From NCBI GenBank assembly GCA_038244055.1, contig JBBRTW010000125.1, positions 1 to 16,110 on the forward strand: a stretch of DNA of 16,110 bases, read 5' to 3'. The notes beneath the pieces were generated by a model. It ran no database searches. It was not told the origin of the DNA and was given only the letters and a program-made list of their open reading frames with translations. Below are positions 9,481 to 14,716 of this stretch, piece after piece. Within the stretch, counting starts at the first letter, position 1. Each line of letters begins with the position of its first letter. The stretch is from DASPKW01 sp038244055. Lineage in GTDB: Bacteria > Planctomycetota > Phycisphaerae > Tepidisphaerales > Tepidisphaeraceae. A program made the translations under genes and the position numbers.

Positions 9481-9578
9481 GTCAATGGCCCATGGTCAAT
9501 TGTCGGTTGTCCGTTGTCCGTTGTCCGTTGTCAGTTGCTGGTTTGGAGTTTCGGGTGCGGGTTTGTGGATTTTGGAAT
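9481..9578 (+). repeat. Degenerate heptanucleotide tandem array
   Basis: Fourteen consecutive 7-base units can be read from 9481 to 9578. The centre is most regular: GTCGGTT, GTCCGTT three times, then GTCAGTT (9502-9536). Flanking units such as GTCAATG and GTCAATT at the left, and TGGAGTT and GTGGATT at the right, keep the period with more drift. The array fills the gap between the DUF1592-type and DUF1552 genes. It is too short and spacerless to be CRISPR. Confidence 0.8.
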
Positions 9579-9602
9579 AGCATACGCAATATCCGGTATG
9601 AT
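9572..9602 (+). promoter_or_regulatory. Possible promoter upstream of the DUF1552 gene
   Basis: TTGGAA (9572-9577) and TATGAT (9597-9602) resemble -35 and -10 boxes with a long 19-base spacer. The -10 box is good and the spacing poor. It starts in the last unit of the heptanucleotide array, so if real the repeat supplies part of the promoter. Confidence 0.28.
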
Positions 9603-9663
9603 TTGACGATGTAAGTGTGGCTAGAGCGCAGGATGTTGAGCGCGGGTGGTTTACGGAGAACTT

Positions 9664-11055
9664 ATGAGCAAAAGCTGGAACATCTCACGTCGGACGATGC
9701 TGCGGGGGCTGGGGACTGCGGTGGCGCTGCCGATGCTGGATGCGATGGGCGGGGCGGGGGCGTTGGCGGCGACCACCGGGCGGGCGGCAGGCGCGGCGGG
9801 TGGGGTAGGGGGCGCGGCGGGGGCAATCCCTACTCGGATGGCTTGGTTCTTTATTCCCAATGGCGTGAACATGGAATTTTGGCGGCCGACCGCTTCGGGG
9901 GCGCTGCCGGGGACTTTGCCGCCGACACTCGCGCCGCTGGCGAGGGCGAAGGATTATTTGACGGTGATGTCGGGGCTGACTCTGGACAATGCCCGCGGCA
10001 AGGGGGATGGCCCGGGCGATCACGCGCGGTCGGCGGCCGCGTTCTTGACGGGGGCGCATCCGGTGAAGACGGCGGGAGCCAATATCCGCATCGGCATCTC
10101 GGCCGATCAGGTCATCGCGCAGAGCGTGGGCAGCGCGACGCGGTTTCCTTCGCTGGAACTGGGGCTGGATCGCGGCGATACGGCCGGGAATTGCGATTCG
10201 GGGTATTCCTGCGCCTACGTTTCCAATATTTCCTGGCGCACGGATACCACGCCCATGCCCAAGGAGATCAACCCGGCCTCGCTCTTCGACCGCATGTACG
10301 GGACGGGGGATAAGGAAACGATCGAAACGCGCGAGAAGCGCAATAAGTTCCGCAAGAGCATTCTCGATTTCGTCGGCGATGACGCCAAGCGCCTGCAGGC
10401 GCAATTGGGGCGCGATGATCAGCACAAGCTCGATGAATACCAGACCTCCCTGCGCGAGATCGAGAAGCGCATCGAGAAGGCCCGCGCCGGCGAGACCAAT
10501 ATCCCCAAGCCGGAGATGGCGCGCCCCGATGGCATCCCCAAGGACATGGGCGAGCACATGAAGCTCATGTGCGACCTGCTCTGGATGGCCTGGCGGACGG
10601 ACATGACCCGCATCAGCACGGTCATGGTGGCGCGCGATGGCTCGAACCGCTCGTACCCCTGGCTGGGCGTGAAGGAAGGGCATCACTCGGTTTCGCACCA
10701 TGGGCGCGCGCCGGAGAAGATCGAGGCGATTCGCAAGATCGACCTGTTCCACATGCAGCTCTTCGCCAATTTCGTCGAGCGCCTGCGCACGACGCCCGAA
10801 GGCAACGGCAACATGCTCGATCACACGCTGATCATGCTGGGCAGCGGCATCGGCGATGGGGACCGGCACAATCACGATGATCTGCCAGTGGTCACGGTCG
10901 GCAAGGGCGGCGGCATCGTCACGCCCGGCCGGCATCTGCAGTTCGCGCGCAATACGCCGCTGTGCAACTTCTACCTGTCGATGATCCACGGGATGGGCGT
11001 CAAGCAGGAGCGGTTTGGGGATAGCGATGGGGCGCTGAAGGGGCTTACGGTGTAG
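9664..11055 (+). CDS. DUF1552 family protein with Tat export signal
   Basis: ATG 9664 is chosen because GGAG (9655-9658) sits 5 bases upstream; a GTG at 9646 would add six residues without such a site. The 463-residue protein starts with a twin-arginine signal (SRRTMLRGLG at 8-17, then a hydrophobic and alanine/glycine-rich stretch), so it is predicted to be exported folded. The mature start FFIPNGVNMEFWRP, the segment GDHARSAAAFLTGAHP, a pair of DGSNRSYPW/GHHSVSHHG stretches and the late GSGIGDGDRHNHDDLP are typical of DUF1552. The last two are histidine/aspartate-rich and recall the metal site of the related DUF1501/sulfatase-like fold. Two cysteines (NCDSGYSC) are close together. It forms the usual partnership with the upstream DUF1592-type gene, 195 bases away. 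The activity is unknown. Confidence 0.93.
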   Translation: MSKSWNISRRTMLRGLGTAVALPMLDAMGGAGALAATTGRAAGAAGGVGGAAGAIPTRMAWFFIPNGVNMEFWRPTASGALPGTLPPTLAPLARAKDYLTVMSGLTLDNARGKGDGPGDHARSAAAFLTGAHPVKTAGANIRIGISADQVIAQSVGSATRFPSLELGLDRGDTAGNCDSGYSCAYVSNISWRTDTTPMPKEINPASLFDRMYGTGDKETIETREKRNKFRKSILDFVGDDAKRLQAQLGRDDQHKLDEYQTSLREIEKRIEKARAGETNIPKPEMARPDGIPKDMGEHMKLMCDLLWMAWRTDMTRISTVMVARDGSNRSYPWLGVKEGHHSVSHHGRAPEKIEAIRKIDLFHMQLFANFVERLRTTPEGNGNMLDHTLIMLGSGIGDGDRHNHDDLPVVTVGKGGGIVTPGRHLQFARNTPLCNFYLSMIHGMGVKQERFGDSDGALKGLTV

Positions 11056-11059
11056 GGAA

Positions 11060-11129
11060 GTTGCGGGTTGTGAGTTGCGAGTTGCGAAATTCGAAATAAG
11101 AAGTTCGAAATCCGAAACAAATTCGAATC
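11060..11129 (+). repeat. Heptanucleotide-period repeat, left arm
   Basis: Ten 7-base units run from 11060: GTTGCGG, GTTGTGA, GTTGCGA twice, then AATTCGA, AATAAGA, AGTTCGA, AATCCGA, AACAAAT and TCGAATC. The unit drifts from a GTTGCGA type to an A-rich CGA type without losing phase. Positions 11100-11117 carry the 18-base core seen again, inverted, at 11236-11253 and, direct, at 14178-14195. It begins 5 bases after the DUF1552 stop codon. Confidence 0.8.
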
Positions 11130-11159
11130 GTGCGGAAAGAAGAAATGATCGAAACGGTT

Positions 11160-11181
11160 GGGATGCCCGCGAGGGCATCCC
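11160..11181. terminator. Perfect GC-rich hairpin between convergent genes
   Basis: GGGATGCCC (11160-11168), loop GCGA (11169-11172, a GNRA-type tetraloop) and GGGCATCCC (11173-11181) make a perfect 9-bp stem. It lies between the convergent DUF1552 and minus-strand genes, fitting a bidirectional terminator or mRNA-end stabiliser, although only a short T-run (11188-11192) follows on the plus side. It is flanked by heptanucleotide arrays in inverted orientation. Confidence 0.55.
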
Positions 11182-11183
11182 GA

Positions 11184-11260
11184 TTCGATTTTGGAATTTG
11201 AGGTTTCGGTTTTCGTATTTGTTTCGAATTTGGAGATTCGGATTTCGTGCTTCGCGTTTC
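11184..11260 (-). repeat. Heptanucleotide-period repeat, right arm (inverted)
   Basis: Eleven 7-base units can be phased: TTCGATT, TTGGAAT, TTGAGGT, TTCGGTT, TTCGTAT, TTGTTTC, GAATTTG, GAGATTC, GGATTTC, GTGCTTC and GCGTTTC. On the opposite strand these resemble the left arm; the reverse complement of 11236-11253 matches 11100-11117 at 15 of 18 bases. The downstream TTCGTG-rich stretch (11278-11304) continues the low-complexity character up to the end of the minus-strand gene. Confidence 0.75.
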
Positions 11261-11315
11261 CTGGCGAGAAATCTTCTTCGTGCCTTTCGTGCGATTCGTG
11301 GTTCATTGTCCGCGT

Positions 11316-12527
11316 TCATTGTCCCGCGAACTGTAAGTCCCTCAGCATCAACTCCAGCAAATTCCCCCCGCGCACGAGTTGGCTGGCTGGCCCGCTCATG
11401 CGCACTTTCAGGAATTGGCCGGGCGCGTGGGGGAGGGGTTTGAGGACGTAGGCTTGTTCGATGGGCGCGCCGTCGATGATCTGCCCGCGGACGACCATGG
11501 CGGGGAGGCCGTCGAGGTCGAGGCGCTGATATTTGGCTTCGGGGTTTGCTTCGGCGATATCGCGGAGGATGGAGGAGAAGATTTCCTCGACGTCGTTGTG
11601 GTCGGGGGCGAGAAGGGTGAAGTTGATCTGCACATCGTTCTGGCGATCGAAGATGAGCGTGCGCCGGCCATCATCGATGGCGTTCCAGCCGAGGGGAACG
11701 CGCAGGAGCGCGGCGATCGCACCAGCGCCAATCGTGGCGAATCGGGCGGGGCGGTCGATGCTCAGGATGTTGGGAGCCAGGCCCGCGCCGAGATTGCGGA
11801 AGTTGGCGTTGATGGGGTCATCGGGCAGAAGCGTGGATTCATTGTCGGAGAGGGCAAATTCGGCGTAGGTGTGGATATCGCCGGATGGTGCTTGAGCGCC
11901 GGGCGGTGAATACTGTGCGGCGTCAATTGGATCATCCATCTCGGCCTGTGACTGTTGAACGTTGGATGTTGAACGTTCGACGTTGGACGTTGAATGCTCG
12001 ATGTTGGCCGCTGATCGTTCGACGCCCGAAGTGTCATCCCGCGTCAGAGGCACGGTCTGCCCGGCCGGCCGGGTCAATGCGAAAGAGGCCATGATCGGAT
12101 CCACCATCTCCCCGAACCCCGGCCATTTCTCTTCGGGGGCCATCGCGGTGATCGTGAGAAGATTGCCGCCATCTTCGAGGGCGGCGCAGCGCAGTTTGAC
12201 CCGGGCATCGTTGTTGATCTGGACGGCGATGCAACTGGCGGCCTGGCGATCGCCCATCTGGAAGGGCATGTAAGCCTGGACTTCGAAGCGCTCGCCATGG
12301 GCGAGGAATTCGAGCCAGTCGAGCACCGTTCCATCGGTATAGCCCGGCCGGCCGGCAATGGAGAGAACGCCCTCGGTCGGCTGATGGATGAAAACGGCCA
12401 GGGCAAGGAATGCGGCGGGGTTGGTGAGGTCGGGGCTTTGCGGAGGGACTTCAACCTTGATCCACTCCGGGCCGATGAGGAGCTGGAATTCGAATTTGTC
12501 GATGGGGGTGGAGAAGGTGGAGGGCAT
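11316..12527 (-). CDS. Hypothetical protein with two probable Mog1/PsbP-like (DcrB-like) domains
   Basis: ATG at 12527 (minus strand) is chosen because AGGAG (12532-12536) lies 4 bases upstream; an upstream in-frame extension toward 12626 would run into the divergent fumarase leader. The protein is 403 residues with no signal peptide or membrane segment. Residues 1-155 start FEFQLLIGPEWIKVEVP and residues 236-403 contain GWNAIDDGRRTLIFD, then ..DLDGLPAMVVRG... and a closing LLELMLRDLQFA. Both halves show the strand-helix order of the Mog1/PsbP/DcrB fold, by pattern only. They are joined by a polar linker (about 156-235) containing a seven-residue repeat, IEHSTSN, VERSTSN (about 169-191), encoded by the heptanucleotide array. 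Function unknown; related small domains occur in type VI immunity and secretion contexts, but nothing nearby supports that here. Confidence 0.75.
   Translation of the reverse strand: MPSTFSTPIDKFEFQLLIGPEWIKVEVPPQSPDLTNPAAFLALAVFIHQPTEGVLSIAGRPGYTDGTVLDWLEFLAHGERFEVQAYMPFQMGDRQAASCIAVQINNDARVKLRCAALEDGGNLLTITAMAPEEKWPGFGEMVDPIMASFALTRPAGQTVPLTRDDTSGVERSAANIEHSTSNVERSTSNVQQSQAEMDDPIDAAQYSPPGAQAPSGDIHTYAEFALSDNESTLLPDDPINANFRNLGAGLAPNILSIDRPARFATIGAGAIAALLRVPLGWNAIDDGRRTLIFDRQNDVQINFTLLAPDHNDVEEIFSSILRDIAEANPEAKYQRLDLDGLPAMVVRGQIIDGAPIEQAYVLKPLPHAPGQFLKVRMSGPASQLVRGGNLLELMLRDLQFAGQ
11954..12023 (-). repeat. Heptanucleotide array inside the coding region
   Basis: On the plus strand ten 7-base units read GTTGAAC, GTTGGAT, GTTGAAC, GTTCGAC, GTTGGAC, GTTGAAT, GCTCGAT, GTTGGCC, GCTGATC, GTTCGAC. 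Three units make 21 bases, so in the minus-strand gene they encode a seven-residue repeat in frame. Such seven-base repeats are otherwise intergenic in this window. Confidence 0.8.
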
Positions 12528-12620
12528 GAGGCTCCTGTGAGAAGGCGCGAAGTTTACCCAACCGGCATGAAAATGGGAAAACCGGCCAGGGCGCGCATAC
12601 TGTTTTGCAGGAGACACCTC
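12528..12620. promoter_or_regulatory. Divergent intergenic region with both ribosome sites
   Basis: Ninety-three bases separate the minus-strand gene from fumC. AGGAG on the minus strand (12532-12536) and AGGAG on the plus strand (12609-12613) are clear ribosome sites. Promoters for both genes must lie here or inside the opposite gene; I cannot define the boxes. CATACT at 12596-12601 could be a -10 box for fumC. Confidence 0.4.
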
Positions 12621-14063
12621 ATGCAATCAGAAACCCCGGCCGGCGAATTTCGGATCGAGCGCGATTCCATGGGCGAGATGCGCGTGCCCGCGCAGGCGCA
12701 TTACGGGGCGCAAACCGCGCGGGCGGTGGAGAATTTTCCAATCTCGGGTTTGCGCTTCTCGCGCCGGTTTATCGCCGCGCTGGGGCTGATCAAATGGGCG
12801 GCCGCGGAGGTGAACTTCAAGCTGGCGCTGCTGGATGAGAAACGGCGCGGGCTGCTGCAGCAATCCGCGCAGGAAGTAATCGATGGGAAACTGGATGATC
12901 AGTTCATCGTGGATATTTTCCAGACCGGCTCGGGGACATCGACCAACATGAACGCCAATGAGGTGATCGCCAGCCGGGCCAACGAAATCGCCACCGGCAA
13001 GCGCGGCGGGAAGGAGCCGATCCATCCCAACGATCATGTGAACATGGAGCAATCTTCCAATGATGTGATCCCGACGGCGATCCATGTGGCGGCCGGCGTG
13101 GCGATTAAGGAGTCGCTGATCCCCGCGTGGGAACATCTGGCCGAAGCGCTGGATGCGAAGGCGGCGGAGTTCGATGATGTGCTGAAGATTGGGCGGACGC
13201 ATTTGCAGGATGCGACGCCGATCCGCCTCGGGCAGGAATTGTCGGGTTACGCGGCCCAGGCGCGGCTGGGCGCGATGCGCGGGCATAAGGCGCTCAACGC
13301 CCTGCGCGAATTGCCCCTGGGCGGGACTGCGGTGGGGACGGGGATCAATTCCCACCCGGCCTACGCGGCGCTGGCGATCGCGGCGATTTGTCATAAGAGT
13401 CAGATCGATTTCGTGGAAGCGAAGAATCATTTCGAAGCCCAGGCGGCCAAGGACGGTGTGGTGGAGGCCTCGGGGCAGCTCAAGACGATGGCAATTTCGC
13501 TGAGCAAGATCGCCAATGACATTCGCTGGCTGGCGAGCGGGCCGAGATGCGGGATCGGGGAGATCACAATTCCCGCGACACAGCCGGGTTCATCGATCAT
13601 GCCGGGGAAGGTCAATCCGGTGATGAGCGAGATGGCCTTGATGGTCGCGGCGCAGGTGGTGGGAAATGATGCAACCATCGCCATGGCCGGCTCGGGGCTG
13701 GGCAGCTCATTTGAGCTCAATGTGATGATGCCGGTGATGGCCTACAACCTGCTGCAATCGATCGAACTCCTGGCGACGGCGGCGCGGGTGCTGGCCGATC
13801 GCTGCATCGCGGGTTTGCAGGCCAATCGCCAGCGCTGCGCGGAACTGGTGGAGCAGTCGCTGGCGATGTGTACGAGCCTCGCGCCGAGGATTGGTTACGA
13901 CCAGGCCGCGGAAGTGGCGAAGGAGGCGTTCAAGACGGGGAAAACGGTGCGCGCAGTGGCGGTGGAGAAGAAACTGGCGTCGCAGGAGGAGTTGGAGAAG
14001 CTGCTGGATGGGCGGGGGATGACGATGCCGAGGGAGGATGTGGTGGGAGGCGGGGGAGGGTGA
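12621..14063 (+). CDS. fumC: Class II fumarate hydratase (fumarase C)
   Basis: The enzyme interconverts fumarate and L-malate in the TCA cycle, in the cytoplasm, as a homotetramer without an iron-sulfur cluster. ATG 12621 has AGGAG (12609-12613) 7 bases upstream and gives 480 residues; family members are usually about 460-470. Visible signatures include GTSTNMNANEV from residue 105, HPNDHVNMEQSSND from 135, GRTHLQDATP from 191, and the superfamily signature GSSIMPGKVNP from 323, with the catalytic serine in the mobile SS loop. The related aspartase and argininosuccinate lyase share the last motif, but HPNDHVN and the full set favour fumarase. The C-terminus ends in an unusual five-glycine tail (DVVGGGGG), probably extra. 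It stands alone, divergent from the Mog1/PsbP-like gene, with no other TCA gene in the window. Confidence 0.97.
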   Translation: MQSETPAGEFRIERDSMGEMRVPAQAHYGAQTARAVENFPISGLRFSRRFIAALGLIKWAAAEVNFKLALLDEKRRGLLQQSAQEVIDGKLDDQFIVDIFQTGSGTSTNMNANEVIASRANEIATGKRGGKEPIHPNDHVNMEQSSNDVIPTAIHVAAGVAIKESLIPAWEHLAEALDAKAAEFDDVLKIGRTHLQDATPIRLGQELSGYAAQARLGAMRGHKALNALRELPLGGTAVGTGINSHPAYAALAIAAICHKSQIDFVEAKNHFEAQAAKDGVVEASGQLKTMAISLSKIANDIRWLASGPRCGIGEITIPATQPGSSIMPGKVNPVMSEMALMVAAQVVGNDATIAMAGSGLGSSFELNVMMPVMAYNLLQSIELLATAARVLADRCIAGLQANRQRCAELVEQSLAMCTSLAPRIGYDQAAEVAKEAFKTGKTVRAVAVEKKLASQEELEKLLDGRGMTMPREDVVGGGGG

Positions 14064-14119
14064 TTCCATTTCTCATCGCGGACTGGACGTCAGCATGTCG
14101 AAATCTGAACTGCCAAAGT

Positions 14120-14140
14120 GCCCGCCCCCCTTAAGCGGGC
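14120..14140. terminator. Hairpin after fumC
   Basis: GCCCGC (14120-14125) and GCGGGC (14135-14140) form a 6-bp stem around a 9-base loop, 56 bases after the fumC stop. There is no T-run, so a terminator role is possible but unproven. Confidence 0.35.
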
Positions 14141-14163
14141 GGGTCTGCACAGCAGGGGGCGGG

Positions 14164-14205
14164 GAATTCCGAAATCCGAAGCTCGAAATCCGAATCAAAT
14201 TTCAA
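14164..14205 (+). repeat. Heptanucleotide-period repeat after fumC
   Basis: Six 7-base units: GAATTCC, GAAATCC, GAAGCTC, GAAATCC, GAATCAA, ATTTCAA. Positions 14178-14195 match the core at 11100-11117 in 16 of 18 bases and the inverted core at 11236-11253 in 17 of 18. Confidence 0.8.
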
Positions 14206-14235
14206 TGGCCGGAAATGAGGGGAAATGTCCCAAAG

Positions 14236-14341
14236 GGCGGCGGACACCGCCGCCGCAATCCTCTTCGCCCGGCAGGGCGCACGTTCGTTGCCAGGGGTTT
14301 CAATCCCTGGACTCGGGCCGCCCGGCGCGCAATGGAGCGCC
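14236..14341. repeat. Row of four GC-rich hairpins
   Basis: Four stems follow one another: GGCGGCGG/CCGCCGCC (14236-14254, 3-base loop), CGCCC/GGGCG (14266-14279, GGCA loop), CCAGGG/CCCTGG (14291-14310, 8-base loop) and GGCGC/GCGCC (14324-14341, 8-base loop). Starts are 25-33 bases apart. A fifth, CCCCCG/CGGGGG (14424-14446), lies further on. They could be decayed mobile palindromic elements, or a structured transcript. Confidence 0.55.
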
Positions 14342-14554
14342 TCTGTTTCTCCCCCGCCGCCCACCGAAGACCGCCCGCTGCGCCCCCCCCTTCGCGGTCC
14401 TGGCGGGACGGTCTTTCCTGCCCCCCCCGGCCGCGGCCCGCGGGGGTTGAGTGAGAGCCTTTCACCGCATGTACCCATTCCTTCCATTCTTTCTTCGTCT
14501 TCTTCCGATTCGATTGGCGTGGGAGCGGGGGGCGGCGGTGGGGGGATGCGGGCA

Positions 14555-14583
14555 TTGACAAGGGGCGGGGTTGATCTTTACAT
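14555..14583 (+). promoter_or_regulatory. Possible sigma-70-like promoter of the membrane sensor gene
   Basis: A perfect -35 box TTGACA (14555-14560) is followed after 17 bases by TTACAT (14578-14583), a weak -10 box. This would leave a leader of about 125 bases before ATG 14717. A second TTGACA occurs at 14680-14685, but without a well-placed -10 box. Confidence 0.4.
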
Positions 14584-14627
14584 TGGCCGGGGCGGCGGGT
14601 GGAAATGCCGCGCACCCTACTCGTTAT

Positions 14628-14674
14628 GGAAACGAATCCTGTCCCCTTTTCCGTTCGTCCCCTTTTCCGTTTCC
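14628..14674. repeat. Direct repeat within an inverted repeat in the sensor-gene leader
   Basis: GTCCCCTTTTCCGTT occurs twice (14641-14655 and 14657-14671), 16 bases apart. GGAAACG (14628-14634) and CGTTTCC (14668-14674) bound the segment as a 7-bp inverted repeat. The motif resembles dispersed GGAAACGAAT..GTCCCC repeats seen in many environmental bacterial genomes, sometimes near Y1-type transposases, but no transposase is present here. Confidence 0.6.
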
Positions 14675-14716
14675 AGCGTTTGACATTTCCGCGCAACTTT
14701 ATGAAGATTTGTGGCC

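Larger units (their letters stand above)
14064..14716. other. Long non-coding, hairpin-rich intergenic region
   Basis: About 650 bases carry no convincing gene; frames on both strands are arginine/proline-rich by composition only. The region holds a heptanucleotide segment (14164-14205), a series of GC-rich hairpins (14120-14446), two C8 tracts (14383-14390 and 14421-14428), and a promoter-like and repeat-containing leader (14555-14716) before the sensor gene. Confidence 0.7.

Noticed and set aside
9481..9578. Possible CRISPR array
   Set aside because: Units are seven bases with no spacers, and no cas gene is present.
10971..11306. Minus-strand frame starting MNHESHERHEEDF
   Set aside because: This is a translation of the TTCGTG-type and heptamer repeats, a kind of spurious peptide common in repeat-rich genomes.
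9685..11319. 544-residue open frame antisense to the DUF1552 gene
   Set aside because: It lacks any recognisable domain, has arginine-rich composition, and shadows a clear DUF1552 gene with a good start and Tat signal; it arises from high GC at third positions.
11316..12527. Type VI secretion immunity or DcrB-like assignment as a firm function
   Set aside because: Only the fold pattern suggests it; no effector or secretion genes are nearby.
12297..12620. Upstream extension of fumC
   Set aside because: It would overlap the divergent gene and has no fumarase similarity; ATG 12621 has a good ribosome site.
12627..13430. Open frame antisense to fumC
   Set aside because: Arginine/histidine-rich shadow of a well-conserved fumarase.
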